From Amycolatopsis nivea (GTDB lineage Bacteria > Actinomycetota > Actinomycetes > Mycobacteriales > Pseudonocardiaceae): 64,000 nucleotides of DNA. Under the pieces are notes generated by a model, which saw nothing but the letters and a program-made list of their open reading frames with translations, was not told where the DNA came from and did no database searches. The stretch lies in the NCBI RefSeq assembly GCF_004522235.1, contig NZ_SDLT01000003.1, positions 1 to 64,000 of the forward strand, written 5' to 3'. Numbering within the stretch: position 1 is the stretch's first letter; every line of letters starts with the position of its first letter. Below, in pieces: positions 35,537-44,744 of the stretch. A program made the position numbers and the translations under genes.

Positions 35537-36568
35537 ATGATCGACTCACTGGAGGAGGAAGACTTTTCGCTCATCCACGCGCTGCAACTGCGCCCCCGCG
35601 CCACCTGGACGCAACTGGCCGCGGCGCTCGACTCCTCCCCGGTGACGCTGGCCCGGCGCTGGGAACGCCTGCGCGACGGGGGAGCGGCGTGGGTGACGGC
35701 GTATCCGCACGTGCCCGGGCTGTACCAGGTGCAGGCCGCGTACGTGGAAATCCGCTGCGCGAGCGGCCAGGTACGCGAGCTGATCCGGGAGCTGGCGACG
35801 TGGCCTTCGGTGGCCAGCATCGAGGAAGCTTCGCGGGAATACAGCCTGGTGCTGACCGTTTTCGGCCTCGGGCTGCGCGACCTGTCCGCCCTGCTGCTGG
35901 ACGCGATCCCCAGCCTGCCCGGGGTGCTCAACACCCGCTCGCACCTGGCGTCGCGACTGCACGTCGAAGGCAGCTCCTGGCGAGTAGGCGCTCTGGATCG
36001 GCGGCGCGTGCAGGCCCTGTCGCAACTACCGTCCATCGGCGGCGGGCGGATGGCCAAACTGCAGCCGTGGGAAGAGCCTTACGCGCCTTTGACTGTCGCC
36101 TTGGGCGAGGACGGTCGACGCAGCGCCGCGGATCTGGCGCGGATCACCGGACGTCCGGTCTCGACCGTGCGCCGCCAGCTCGGACACCTGCTGAACGCCG
36201 ATGCTTTGACGTTCCGCTGCGAGATCGCGCAGGGACTGACGCCGTCGCCGATCGTCGTGAACTGGTGGTGCCAGGTGCCGGTCGCCCACGTGTCGACGTG
36301 CGTGGATCGCTTGCGCGCCAACCCGACCGTGCGGCAGATGGCGAGTTTGCCCGGGCCGGCGAATCTTTTGGTGACCACGTGGATGCGGTCGATCGAGGAA
36401 TCGATGCGGATGCAGGAACATCTGGAACAGGACCTCGCGCCGCTGTCGGTGGTGGACTCGGCGCTGATCCTGCGGACGGTCAAGCGAATGGGCTGGCTGC
36501 TGGACGATTTGGGGCGCAGCACGGGGTTTGTGGTGACTATGCCCGCTCCGGCTCGGGAGGAGCGCTGA
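35537..36568 (+). CDS. Double-length Lrp/AsnC family transcriptional regulator
   Basis: A 343-residue protein that is two Lrp/AsnC units in tandem: each has an AsnC-type winged helix (about 8-60: LRPRATWTQLAAALDSSPVTLARRWERL; about 185-235: LGEDGRRSAADLARITGRPVSTVRRQLGHLL) and an effector domain. Normal Lrp proteins are about 150 aa. It probably senses an amino acid and controls the divergent M20-MHS operon. ATG 35537 with GGAGAAG upstream. The 118-bp intergenic space has an imperfect ACTC...GAGT dyad near 35471-35496 that could be its site. Confidence 0.88.
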   Translation: MIDSLEEEDFSLIHALQLRPRATWTQLAAALDSSPVTLARRWERLRDGGAAWVTAYPHVPGLYQVQAAYVEIRCASGQVRELIRELATWPSVASIEEASREYSLVLTVFGLGLRDLSALLLDAIPSLPGVLNTRSHLASRLHVEGSSWRVGALDRRRVQALSQLPSIGGGRMAKLQPWEEPYAPLTVALGEDGRRSAADLARITGRPVSTVRRQLGHLLNADALTFRCEIAQGLTPSPIVVNWWCQVPVAHVSTCVDRLRANPTVRQMASLPGPANLLVTTWMRSIEESMRMQEHLEQDLAPLSVVDSALILRTVKRMGWLLDDLGRSTGFVVTMPAPAREER

Positions 36569-38132
36569 GCGAGCCGGTGAACTCTTGCAGGTGGACGTCG
36601 GCGCCGCGGAGCTGACGGAGGAACTCGACGGCGTCGGGCAGCAGGACGCGGCCGGAGACGGTCAGGGCGGCCAGCTGGGGGAGACGGTGGCCGGAGGCCA
36701 GGAGACGGGTGAGCTGATTCGCGTCGAGGGTGAGTACGCGCAGGGCTGGCAGGTGGGCTAGTTGGTCGATTGCCGGGATGTCGAGTCCGGCGATGGCGAG
36801 CCGGGTGAGGTTCGGGAGGGTGGCCAGCGGGGACAGGTCGACTGGGTGGGTGAGGTCGCTGAGGGTGAGGTCCCACAGGGTCGGATGACCGGCGAGCGCC
36901 TTGAGGTCGGCCTGTTCGGCTGAGATGGTGAGGGATTCCAGCAGCGGCAGCCCAGCCACATTCGGGACGACGGTCTTCATGCGATGGGCGCCGAGTTCGC
37001 GCAGCCCGCCAAGCGGTTCGAGCGCGGCGAGGTCGAGATGGGCTCCATCGCTCAGATGGCACGACTGGACCGCTGCCCGATCCGCAGCGCCGAGTTCGGC
37101 GGCCAGGTCTGTTTTCGCGACATCGCGGATGAGAAGCACATGGTTCTCGTCAGGGACGTCGTGGAAGGCCGCCTGGATCTCGAGCCGGGGATTGCCTTCA
37201 TGGCGGGTGAACCGGCCCGCGCGGAGGGCGGTCACGACGTCGGCGAGCATGGCGGAGACCGAGGGGGCGAGCAGCCGGGCGACCTCCTCGCCGTGTTCGA
37301 TCACCTGCCCGGACCGGCCGCCTTCGGCGGGATCGAGATCGACGGCGATCCACTGGTCGCTGTGGTTCCCGCCGAACGACACCCACCAGTCGTTGCGCGA
37401 AACGCGATTGATCCGTCCTGGCGGCACCGCTTCGAACACCACGCCCGCGCTGTGCGGTGGTTCGTCCCACGCGGCTCCGCGGTAGGCACCGGGCAAGCTG
37501 AAGAGGTAGTCCTCGATCACTGTCTCGAGCGAGTCGTGCGCGTAGTAACCGAGCAGCCCGGTTTCGCCGGAGTCCCGGCCCACCAGCCGGTGGAGCGCTC
37601 GCAGGTCTTCCGGCAACCGGATCTGGATCCGTGCCTCGGCGGCGGCGATCTCGTCCTCGCTCCGGCCCGGCTCCCAGTCCGGTGCGTGGCCGGTGATCGC
37701 GGTGTACCGCTCCGCGAATTCCTCGACTAACGCACGGACTTCGCGCAGCACCGCCGGGTCGGTCGGCGCCCCGGTCGGTTCGGTGCCCGCCGGTCGCCGC
37801 ATGCCGGGGGCCGGTCGCCGCGGGCAACGGAAATCCGGATCGAACACGCGCCGGACCGGGGACAGCTGGTCGACGTCGGGGCTGGTCGTGAACCGGTAAG
37901 TGCCGTCGGCGCGTAACCGCACCTCATAGGCCGCCGGAGGACGGTCCGCCGGGTAGGCGCCGTGCACAGCATTGAGGAGATCACGCCCGCTGGCGTGTTC
38001 CGGTCCGTCAGTCCACGCTTCGACCGATCCCGCACTGCCGGTCGACATCTGCAGCACCGCCTCGGACCAGCCGTCGCCCGCCCAGCCGCGAAGCCGTTCT
38101 GCCAGAGTCCGCCCGATCTCCCCCAAGTCCAC
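36537..38132 (-). CDS. SMI1/KNR4 (SUKH) domain protein with leucine-rich repeats
   Basis: Protein of 531 aa. The N-terminal 120 residues are unassigned; residues about 158-300 contain a SUKH-type region (IAAAEARIQIRLPEDLRALHRLVGRDSGETGLLG), and residues about 365-515 contain irregular leucine-rich repeats (LRELGAHRMKTVVPNVAGLPLLESLTI, LSPLATLPNLTRLAIAGLD, LPALRVLTLDANQLTRL). SUKH proteins are widely immunity proteins of polymorphic toxins; the LRR attachment is less usual and suggests a binding role. ATG start at 38132. Its last 32 bp overlap the convergent Lrp gene. Confidence 0.8.
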   Translation of the reverse strand: MDLGEIGRTLAERLRGWAGDGWSEAVLQMSTGSAGSVEAWTDGPEHASGRDLLNAVHGAYPADRPPAAYEVRLRADGTYRFTTSPDVDQLSPVRRVFDPDFRCPRRPAPGMRRPAGTEPTGAPTDPAVLREVRALVEEFAERYTAITGHAPDWEPGRSEDEIAAAEARIQIRLPEDLRALHRLVGRDSGETGLLGYYAHDSLETVIEDYLFSLPGAYRGAAWDEPPHSAGVVFEAVPPGRINRVSRNDWWVSFGGNHSDQWIAVDLDPAEGGRSGQVIEHGEEVARLLAPSVSAMLADVVTALRAGRFTRHEGNPRLEIQAAFHDVPDENHVLLIRDVAKTDLAAELGAADRAAVQSCHLSDGAHLDLAALEPLGGLRELGAHRMKTVVPNVAGLPLLESLTISAEQADLKALAGHPTLWDLTLSDLTHPVDLSPLATLPNLTRLAIAGLDIPAIDQLAHLPALRVLTLDANQLTRLLASGHRLPQLAALTVSGRVLLPDAVEFLRQLRGADVHLQEFTGSLSAPPEPERA

Positions 38133-38171
38133 AAGATCAGCCTAGCGAGAAACGCCCGCCGACAGAGGGGA

Positions 38172-38762
38172 TCAAGCACGCAATCCGTCGAACGCCATCT
38201 TGCACACCGCGTCCGCCAGTTCCTCCGGGGACGACCCCCGCCGCGGCCGGTACCACTCGATCAGCGAGTTCACCGTGCCGAACAGCAACCGTGCCGCGAT
38301 CGCCGGGTCGATGTCCGGCCGGACATCGCCTTCCGCCTCGGCCTGCTTGACCAGATCCGTCACCAGATGATCGAACTCGCGCCGCCGCGCCAACGCCGCT
38401 CGCTCGGCCTTCGTATTGCCTCGCACCCGCAGCAGCAAAGTTACGAACGGCAGCCGATCCGCCAGCACCAGCACGCTTCCGCGCACCAGGTGTTCCAAGC
38501 GGTCGATCGCGCGCCCGTCGAGAGCTTCCGTCGATTCCGCGACCTCGAACAGTCCGTCCAAGGCCCGGCCCACCGCCAGCCGCAGCAGTTCTTCCTTGCT
38601 CGGCACGTGGTGGTAGATCGCGGATTTCGTGATGCCGAGCTTGCGCGACAGGTCCTCCATGCTGGTCCCGTCGTAGCCGCGGTCGTTGAAAAGCTTGACC
38701 GCGACCTGGAGCAGCGACTCCAGGTCGTAGCCAGGCCGGCCGCGGCGGGCGGGGGCGGTCAC
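38172..38762 (-). CDS. TetR family regulator of the phenylacetate genes (PaaR-like)
   Basis: A 196-residue repressor: helix-turn-helix SMEDLSRKLGITKSAIYHHVPSKEELL (about 33-58) and a TetR C-terminal domain. It overlaps paaK by 4 bp and so is encoded in the paaK-paaI operon. TetR proteins at this position (PaaR in Corynebacterium glutamicum) repress paa genes and are induced by phenylacetyl-CoA. The two matching 22-bp dyads at 40480 and 40592 are the likely sites. The function is inferred from position and operators, not from a diagnostic residue. Confidence 0.8.
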   Translation of the reverse strand: MTAPARRGRPGYDLESLLQVAVKLFNDRGYDGTSMEDLSRKLGITKSAIYHHVPSKEELLRLAVGRALDGLFEVAESTEALDGRAIDRLEHLVRGSVLVLADRLPFVTLLLRVRGNTKAERAALARRREFDHLVTDLVKQAEAEGDVRPDIDPAIAARLLFGTVNSLIEWYRPRRGSSPEELADAVCKMAFDGLRA

Positions 38763-40039
38763 GAGCGTTCGTCCAGCACGCGGCGCATTTTACCGAGCGA
38801 GCGCTCCAGGGTGTCCGGGTCCACGACCTCCACCGAAACGCTCACGCCGACGCCGTCCTTCACCCCGGCGGACACCAGCGCGGCGGCAGCGTTCCGGGCT
38901 TCGGCGGTCGTCTCGGCGCGGGCTTCGACGCGCACCGTCAGGTGGTCCAGGCGGCCGCGGGTCGAGCGGACCAGCTGGAAGTGCGGGCTCAATCCCTCGG
39001 TGCGCAGCACGATCTCCTCGATCTGCGTCGGGAAAACGTTCACCCCGCGCAAAATGATCAGGTCGTCGCTGCGTCCGGTCACCTTCTCCATCCGGCGGAA
39101 CGCGGGACGCGCGGTGCCGGGCAGCAGGCGGGTCAGGTCGCGGGTGCGGTAGCGGATGATCGGCAGCGCCTGTTTGGTCAGCGACGTGAACAGCAGTTCG
39201 CCGCGTTCGCCCTCGGGCAGCACCTGCTCGGTGAACGGATCGATCACCTCGGGGAAGAAGTGGTCCTCCCAGATGTGCAGGCCGTCCTTGGTTTCCGCGC
39301 ATTCCTGCGCGACGCCCGGGCCCATCACCTCGGACAGGCCGTAGATGTCGACCGCGTCCAGCGCGAACCGTTCTTCGATCTCGGACCGCATCTGCTCGGT
39401 CCACGGCTCCGCGCCGAAAATGCCCACCTTCAGCGAACTGGCCCGCGGATCCACGCCCTGGCGTTCGAACTCGTCGAGCAGCGTCAGCATGTACGACGGC
39501 GTGATCATGATGATTTCCGGCTTGAAGTCCGTGATCAGCTGGACCTGCCGGGCGGTCATGCCGCCGGACGCCGGGATCACCGTGCAGCCGAGCTTTTCCG
39601 CGCCGTAGTGCGCGCCGAGCCCGCCGGTGAACAGGCCGTATCCGTACGCGACGTGCACCTTGTGCCCGGGCCGTCCGCCCGCGGCGTGGATCGAGCGCGC
39701 CATCACGGTGGCCCACGTGTCGAGGTCCTTTTCGGTGTAGCCGACGACGGTCGGCTTCCCGGTGGTGCCGCTCGACGCGTGCAGCCGGCGGATCTGGTCC
39801 TGCGGCACGGCGAACATCCCGAACGGGTAGCTCTCGCGCAGGTCGGCCTTGGTGGTGAAGGGGAACTTCGCCAGGTCGCCCAGTTCGCGGCAGTCGTCGG
39901 GGTGCACCCCGGCGTCGTCGAACTTCTTGCGGTACAGCGGGACGTTCTCGTACGCGTGCCGCAGGGTCCACTGCAGCCGTTCAAGCTGAAGTGCGGCCAG
40001 CTCGTCGGCGCTGACGGTTTCGGCGAGGGTGGGGGTCAC
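38759..40039 (-). CDS. paaK: Phenylacetate-CoA ligase
   Basis: AMP-forming ligase of 426 aa that activates phenylacetate to phenylacetyl-CoA, the first step of the pathway. The adenylate-forming motif is LHASSGTTGKPTVVGYT near residue 90, and DIYGLSEVMGPGVA near 236 is the family's second signature. RTEGLSPHFQLV and NVFPTQIEEIVL belong to the C-terminal domain. GTG 40039 overlaps the paaI stop (GTGA). Operon order paaI-paaK-tetR on the minus strand. Confidence 0.96.
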   Translation of the reverse strand: MTPTLAETVSADELAALQLERLQWTLRHAYENVPLYRKKFDDAGVHPDDCRELGDLAKFPFTTKADLRESYPFGMFAVPQDQIRRLHASSGTTGKPTVVGYTEKDLDTWATVMARSIHAAGGRPGHKVHVAYGYGLFTGGLGAHYGAEKLGCTVIPASGGMTARQVQLITDFKPEIIMITPSYMLTLLDEFERQGVDPRASSLKVGIFGAEPWTEQMRSEIEERFALDAVDIYGLSEVMGPGVAQECAETKDGLHIWEDHFFPEVIDPFTEQVLPEGERGELLFTSLTKQALPIIRYRTRDLTRLLPGTARPAFRRMEKVTGRSDDLIILRGVNVFPTQIEEIVLRTEGLSPHFQLVRSTRGRLDHLTVRVEARAETTAEARNAAAALVSAGVKDGVGVSVSVEVVDPDTLERSLGKMRRVLDERS

Positions 40040-40455
40040 TGTGCTTCCCGGGTCTTCTCGATGACGCGGCTGCGGCCGCGGAATTCGGCGACGACCTCGG
40101 GCCCGTCGGGGGTCTCCCGGTGCACCGTGACGTCGTAGATGCCGTTGCGGCCGTAGCGGGTGCGCTCGGCGGCCGTCGCGACGAGGTGGTCGCCCAGTTT
40201 TCCGGCGGCGACGAACGAGATCTCCGCGCCCGAGGCGACGGTGACCGGCCCGTGCGTGTTGCAGGCCAGGGCGAAAGCGGTGTCGGCGAGCAGGAACACG
40301 TAACCGCCGTGGGCGATGTCGTGCCCGTTGACCATCGTCTCGGTGACCTTCATCGTGGCCACCGCCCTGCCGTCGGCGGCCTCGACGAGTTCGATGCCGA
40401 GAGAGCGGGACGCCTCGTCGGTGTCGAACATGGCGTGCGCGGCGTTGCTGGTCAC
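40036..40455 (-). CDS. paaI: Hydroxyphenylacetyl-CoA thioesterase PaaI
   Basis: A hot-dog-fold thioesterase of 139 aa. It is thought to hydrolyse dead-end ring-hydroxylated or epoxide-derived CoA esters of the pathway and free CoA. The motif NGHDIAHGGYVFLLADTAFALACN (about 43-66) contains the catalytic Asp in the position typical of PaaI, and GAEISFVAAGKLGDHLVATA is the second conserved strand. First gene of the minus-strand operon, with an operator just upstream of its start. Confidence 0.93.
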   Translation of the reverse strand: MTSNAAHAMFDTDEASRSLGIELVEAADGRAVATMKVTETMVNGHDIAHGGYVFLLADTAFALACNTHGPVTVASGAEISFVAAGKLGDHLVATAAERTRYGRNGIYDVTVHRETPDGPEVVAEFRGRSRVIEKTREAQ

Positions 40456-40479
40456 GAACTAGCCCTCCGGGACGGTGAC

Positions 40480-40501
40480 TTACTGACCGAATGGCCGGTA
40501 A
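40480..40501. promoter_or_regulatory. Putative PaaR operator 1
   Basis: A 22-bp imperfect dyad: TTACTGACCG on one side and CCGGTAA on the other. Aligned with the site at 40592-40613 it agrees at 16 of 22 positions, including TTACTGA, the CG at 9-10 and GGTAA. It lies 24 bp before the paaI start and just downstream of the minus-strand promoter, where a repressor would block elongation. Confidence 0.65.
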
Positions 40502-40516
40502 TCCCGGCTGGAGCCC

Positions 40517-40545
40517 AGTAAAGGCCGCGCCTGGTGCGGTGTCAA
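40517..40545 (-). promoter_or_regulatory. Promoter of the paaI-paaK-tetR operon
   Basis: On the minus strand TTGACA (40545-40540) and TTTACT (40522-40517) are separated by 17 bp, a textbook sigma-70-type pair. Transcription would start near 40510, with operator 1 directly downstream. Confidence 0.6.
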
Positions 40546-40591
40546 GCAATGCGGGGGTTCCGATCAGCAGGGAGAACGGCTATCCTGCGAA

Positions 40592-40613
40592 TTACTGAAC
40601 GTCCGGTTGGTAA
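40592..40613. promoter_or_regulatory. Putative PaaR operator 2
   Basis: The second 22-bp dyad (TTACTGAACG...GGTTGGTAA). It lies directly downstream of a possible plus-strand -10 (TATCCT, 40581-40586) and 18 bp before the paaZ ATG, so a bound repressor would block the start of the long paa operon. Confidence 0.65.
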
Positions 40614-40631
40614 TTCGGCGAGAGGGTCGGC

Positions 40632-42659
40632 ATGGTTCTGCTCCGCAGCTACGTCTCCGGGGGATGGCACACAGCGCCGGGCGAGGGCGCCCCGCTGCAC
40701 GACGCGGCGACCGGGGAGGAAGTGGCCCGGATTTCGTCGGAGGGGATCGACTTCGCCGCGGCGCTCGAGTACGGCCGCGAAGTCGGCGGTCCGGCGCTGC
40801 GGAAGTTGACGTTCCATCAGCGGGCCGCGCTGCTGAAGTCGCTCGCTTCGCACCTGCGCGAGCACCGCGAAGAGCTGTACGCGCTGTCGGCGCGCACAGG
40901 TGCGACGCTCGGCGACTCGAAGTTCGACATCGACGGCGGCATCGGCGTCCTGTTCAGCTACGGCTCGAAGGGCAAGCGCGAGCTGCCGAACGACACCGTG
41001 TACGTCGAGGGCGCGGTCGAGCCGCTGAGCCGCGGCGGCACGTTCGTCGCGCAGCACATCGCGACCCCGCTGCAGGGCGTCGCGATCCAGATCAACGCCT
41101 TCAACTTCCCGGTGTGGGGTCCGCTGGAGAAGTTCGCGCCCGCGTTCCTCGCCGGCGTGCCGAGCCTGATCAAACCGGCCAGTCAGACCGCGTACCTGAC
41201 CGCGCGGCTCGTGGAGCTGATCGTTGAGTCCGGCATCCTGCCCGAGGGCACGGTGCAGTTCGTCGCGGGCAGCGTCGGCGACCTGCTCGACCACGTCACC
41301 GCGCAGGACCTGGTGTCGTTCACCGGTTCCGCGTCCACCGCGCAGAAGCTGCGCGCGCACCCGGCGATCGTGCGGAACTCGGTGCGGTTCAACGCCGAGG
41401 CCGACTCGCTGAACTGCTCGATCCTCGCCCCGGACGCCCGGCCGTCGACGCCGGAGTTCGATCTCTTCGTCAAGCAGCTGACCACCGAGATGACGGTGAA
41501 AGCGGGCCAGAAGTGCACCGCGATCCGCCGCGCGTTCGTTCCGGCCGAGATGCTGGACGACGTCGCTGAAGCGGTCAGCGCCCGGCTCGCCAAGGTGACG
41601 GTCGGGAATCCGAACGCCGAGGGTGTCCGGATGGGTGCGCTGGCCAGCCTGGAGCAGCGTGAAGAAGTACGTCGTTCGCTGAAGGCCCTGCTCGACGCGG
41701 GCAGCATCGTCTTCGGCGACCCGGAGCACGTCGACGTCGTGGACGGCGACGAGGCGACCGGCGCGTTCATCTCGCCGATCCTGCTCAAGGCCGACCCGGA
41801 GCGCGCCGAGCCGCACGAGGTCGAGGCGTTCGGCCCGGTGTCCACGCTAATGCCGTACACGTCGGTCAAGCAGGTCATCGAGTTCGCCGCACGCGGCGGC
41901 GGCAGCCTGGCCGGATCGGTCGTGACTGGCGACCCGGTGTTCGCCCGCGAGATCGTGCTGGGCGTCGCGCCGTATCACGGCCGGCTGCTCGTGCTCGACA
42001 GCGAAGACGCGAAGGAATCCACCGGGCACGGTTCGCCGATGCCGCAGCTGGTGCACGGCGGCCCCGGCCGCGCGGGCGGCGGCGAGGAGATGGGCGGCAT
42101 CCGCGGCGTGCTGCACCACATGCAGCGCACGGCCGTGCAGGCCAGCCCGAGGGTGCTCGGCGCCGTCACCGGCCGGTGGGTCGAGGGCGGTCCGCGCGTC
42201 GAAGGCGAGCACCCGTTCCGCAAGTCGCTGGCGGAGCTGAGCATCGGCGACACCGTGGTGGCCGGCCCGCGCACCGTCACCCGCGCCGACATCGACCACT
42301 TCGCCGAGTTCACCGGCGACACCTTCTACGCGCACACCGACGAGGCGGCAGCCGCGGCGAACCCGCTGTTCGGCGGCATCGTGGCGCACGGCTACCTGGT
42401 CGTGTCGTTCGCGGCGGGCCTGTTCGTCTCGCCCGAACCGGGTCCGGTGCTGGCCAACTACGGTTTGGAGAACCTGCGCTTCCTCACTCCGGTCAAGGAG
42501 GGTGACGCGTTGACGGTCACCCTGACGGCCAAGCAGATCACGCCGCGGATCGACCAGGAGTACGGCGAAGTCCGCTGGGACGCCGACGTCACCAATCAGG
42601 ACGGCGACTCGGTCGCGAAGTACGACGTGCTCACCCTCGTCTCGAAGGAGCAGCCGTGA
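40632..42659 (+). CDS. paaZ: Bifunctional oxepin-CoA hydrolase / 3-oxo-5,6-dehydrosuberyl-CoA semialdehyde dehydrogenase
   Basis: A 675-residue fusion that opens the oxepin-CoA ring and oxidises the aldehyde formed. Residues 1-515 are an aldehyde dehydrogenase with catalytic C295 in [10 protein letters not shown] and the [13 protein letters not shown] and [12 protein letters not shown] cofactor motifs. Residues about 525-675 are a MaoC-like hydratase ([41 protein letters not shown]). GAGAGGG precedes the ATG. It starts the plus-strand operon and overlaps paaA by 4 bp (GTGA). Confidence 0.97.
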   Translation: MVLLRSYVSGGWHTAPGEGAPLHDAATGEEVARISSEGIDFAAALEYGREVGGPALRKLTFHQRAALLKSLASHLREHREELYALSARTGATLGDSKFDIDGGIGVLFSYGSKGKRELPNDTVYVEGAVEPLSRGGTFVAQHIATPLQGVAIQINAFNFPVWGPLEKFAPAFLAGVPSLIKPASQTAYLTARLVELIVESGILPEGTVQFVAGSVGDLLDHVTAQDLVSFTGSASTAQKLRAHPAIVRNSVRFNAEADSLNCSILAPDARPSTPEFDLFVKQLTTEMTVKAGQKCTAIRRAFVPAEMLDDVAEAVSARLAKVTVGNPNAEGVRMGALASLEQREEVRRSLKALLDAGSIVFGDPEHVDVVDGDEATGAFISPILLKADPERAEPHEVEAFGPVSTLMPYTSVKQVIEFAARGGGSLAGSVVTGDPVFAREIVLGVAPYHGRLLVLDSEDAKESTGHGSPMPQLVHGGPGRAGGGEEMGGIRGVLHHMQRTAVQASPRVLGAVTGRWVEGGPRVEGEHPFRKSLAELSIGDTVVAGPRTVTRADIDHFAEFTGDTFYAHTDEAAAAANPLFGGIVAHGYLVVSFAAGLFVSPEPGPVLANYGLENLRFLTPVKEGDALTVTLTAKQITPRIDQEYGEVRWDADVTNQDGDSVAKYDVLTLVSKEQP

Positions 42660-43597
42660 CCGCTGTGGCAGAGCCGGAATTGGAAGCCCTGTTCGAGCAC
42701 ACCATCGAACGGGACCAGCGCATCGAACCGCGCGACTGGATCCCCGAGGGCTACCGCAAGACGATGATCCGCCAGATCGCGCAGCACGCGCACTCGGAGA
42801 TCATCGGCATGCAGCCGGAGGGCAACTGGATCACCCGCGCGCCCTCGTTGCGGCGCAAGGCGATCCTGCTCGCGAAGGTGCAGGACGAAGCGGGCCACGG
42901 GCTGTACCTGTACTCCGCGGCGGCGACGCTCGGGGCGGACCGCGCGGACCTCACCGACAAGCTCATCACCGGCAGGCAGAAGTACTCGTCGATCTTCAAC
43001 TACCCGACGCTGACCTTCGCCGACGTCGGCGTGATCGGCTGGCTGGTGGACGGTGCGGCGATCTGCAACCAGGTGCCGCTGTGCCGGTCGTCGTACGGGC
43101 CCTACGCGCGGGCGATGATCCGGATCTGCAAGGAGGAGTCCTTCCACCAGCGGCAGGGCTACGAGCTGCTGATGACGATGATGAAGGGCACCCAGCAGCA
43201 GCGGGACATGGTGCAGGAGGCGGTGAACCGCTGGTGGTGGCCGTCGCTGATGATGTTCGGCCCGCCGGACGCGGATTCGCCGAACACCGCGCAGTCGATG
43301 GCGTGGAAGATCAAGCGGCACACCAACGACGAGCTGCGGCAGCGGTTTGTCGACATGTCCGTGCCGCAGGCCGAGGCGCTCGGCGTGACCTTCCCGGACC
43401 CGGAGCTCAAGTGGAACGCCGACCGGGAGCACTACGACTTCGGCGCGGTCGACTGGGACGAGTTCAAGAACGTGCTCAAGGGCAACGGCCCGTGCAACGC
43501 CGACCGGATCGCGCACCGCAAGCGCGCACACGACGAAGGCGCCTGGGTCCGGGAAGCCGCGGCGGCGCACGCGGCCAAGAAAGAGGTTTCGGCATGA
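42656..43597 (+). CDS. paaA: 1,2-phenylacetyl-CoA epoxidase catalytic subunit PaaA
   Basis: The oxygenase subunit of the multicomponent monooxygenase, 313 aa. It is a four-helix bundle di-iron protein that epoxidises the ring of phenylacetyl-CoA. Iron-ligand motifs are visible: E78-A-G-H81 in [11 protein letters not shown] and E160/E161...H164 in [14 protein letters not shown] start overlaps the paaZ stop; the end overlaps paaB (ATGA). Works with PaaC (structural partner), PaaB and PaaE. Confidence 0.97.
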   Translation: MTAVAEPELEALFEHTIERDQRIEPRDWIPEGYRKTMIRQIAQHAHSEIIGMQPEGNWITRAPSLRRKAILLAKVQDEAGHGLYLYSAAATLGADRADLTDKLITGRQKYSSIFNYPTLTFADVGVIGWLVDGAAICNQVPLCRSSYGPYARAMIRICKEESFHQRQGYELLMTMMKGTQQQRDMVQEAVNRWWWPSLMMFGPPDADSPNTAQSMAWKIKRHTNDELRQRFVDMSVPQAEALGVTFPDPELKWNADREHYDFGAVDWDEFKNVLKGNGPCNADRIAHRKRAHDEGAWVREAAAAHAAKKEVSA

Positions 43598-43878
43598 AGC
43601 ACGACTGGCCGCTGTACGAGGTTTTCGTCCGCGGGAAGCGGGGACTGAACCACGTCCACGTGGGTTCGCTGCACGCGGCGGACGACGAGATGGCGCTGCA
43701 CCACGCGCGCGATCTCTACACGCGCCGCAATGAGGGAGTGTCCATCTGGGTCGTTCGCGCCTCGGACATCACCGCGTCGTCGCCGGACGAGAAGGACCCG
43801 TTCTTCGCGCCCAGCGGGGACAAGGTGTACCGGCACCCGACGTTCTACGACATTCCCGACAACGTTCCCCACATGTGA
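43594..43878 (+). CDS. paaB: 1,2-phenylacetyl-CoA epoxidase subunit PaaB
   Basis: A small 94-residue subunit that bridges the PaaAC heterodimers. The start [41 protein letters not shown] is strongly PaaB-like. ATG 43594 overlaps the paaA stop. Required for full activity of the complex in characterised systems. Confidence 0.95.
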   Translation: MKHDWPLYEVFVRGKRGLNHVHVGSLHAADDEMALHHARDLYTRRNEGVSIWVVRASDITASSPDEKDPFFAPSGDKVYRHPTFYDIPDNVPHM

Positions 43879-43886
43879 GGCCTGGG

Positions 43887-44744
43887 ATGTCTTTCGACAA
43901 CGTCTACGAAGCGATCACCGAGGACAACGACGCCCGGTGGGCCTTCGGCACCGGGTTCGCCGATCCTTTGTCCGGAGTGGACACCTCCGTTCCGTCCGGA
44001 GTGGACGGTGCGCAGCTCGCCGCCTATTGCCTGATGCTGGGCGACGACGCGTTGATCTTCTCGCACCGGTTGCAAGAGTGGGTGAGCAACGCGCCGGAGC
44101 TGGAGGACGAGGTCGCGATCGCGAACATCGGCCTCGACCTGCTCGGCCAGGCGCGGTTGCTGCTGGCTCGTTCCGGCAAGGCCGACGGCACGGACCGGTC
44201 CGAGGACACGTTCGCGTTCTTGCGCGCGGAGAACGAGTTCCGGAACGTCCGGCTGGCCGAGCTGGGCGGCGGGCACTTCGGGCACCTGATCGCGCAGCTG
44301 TTCGTGTTCTCGACTTGGCGGCTCGCGCTGTTCCAGCAGCTGGAGTCCAGTGTGGACCCGGTGCTGGCGGCTATCGCGGCCAAGGGCGTGAAGGAATTGG
44401 CCTACCACCGGGATTACGCCGCGCAGTGGCTGGTGCGGCTGGGTGACGGGACGCCGTTGTCGCACGAGCGGATGGCCGAGGGACTGGCCGCGGTGTGGCC
44501 GTATGTCGAGGAGCTGTTCTCCACGCATCCGTCCGAGATGGTCGACGCGGCTTCGCTGCGGCCGGAGTTCGACGCTGTGCTGGATCAGGCGTTGGCGGCG
44601 GCTACGTTGGAGCGGCCGGAGATCGGGGCTATCGCCGGGGTTTCCGGGCGGATGGGACGCGACGGCGTGCATACCGAGCAGATGGGGTTCCTGCTGGCCG
44701 AGCTGCAAAGTGTGGCTCGGGCGATGCCGGGAGCGTCGTGGTGA
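43887..44744 (+). CDS. paaC: 1,2-phenylacetyl-CoA epoxidase subunit PaaC
   Basis: The structural partner of PaaA, 285 aa. It has the same ferritin-like four-helix fold but lacks a complete iron site; it is needed for the heterodimer. LGDDALIFSHRLQEW and EDEVAIANIGLDLLGQARLLLARSG are family-typical. ATG 43887 is chosen over an in-frame GTG at 43875 that overlaps the paaB stop; GAGG lies six bases before the ATG. The end overlaps paaD. Confidence 0.95.
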   Translation: MSFDNVYEAITEDNDARWAFGTGFADPLSGVDTSVPSGVDGAQLAAYCLMLGDDALIFSHRLQEWVSNAPELEDEVAIANIGLDLLGQARLLLARSGKADGTDRSEDTFAFLRAENEFRNVRLAELGGGHFGHLIAQLFVFSTWRLALFQQLESSVDPVLAAIAAKGVKELAYHRDYAAQWLVRLGDGTPLSHERMAEGLAAVWPYVEELFSTHPSEMVDAASLRPEFDAVLDQALAAATLERPEIGAIAGVSGRMGRDGVHTEQMGFLLAELQSVARAMPGASW

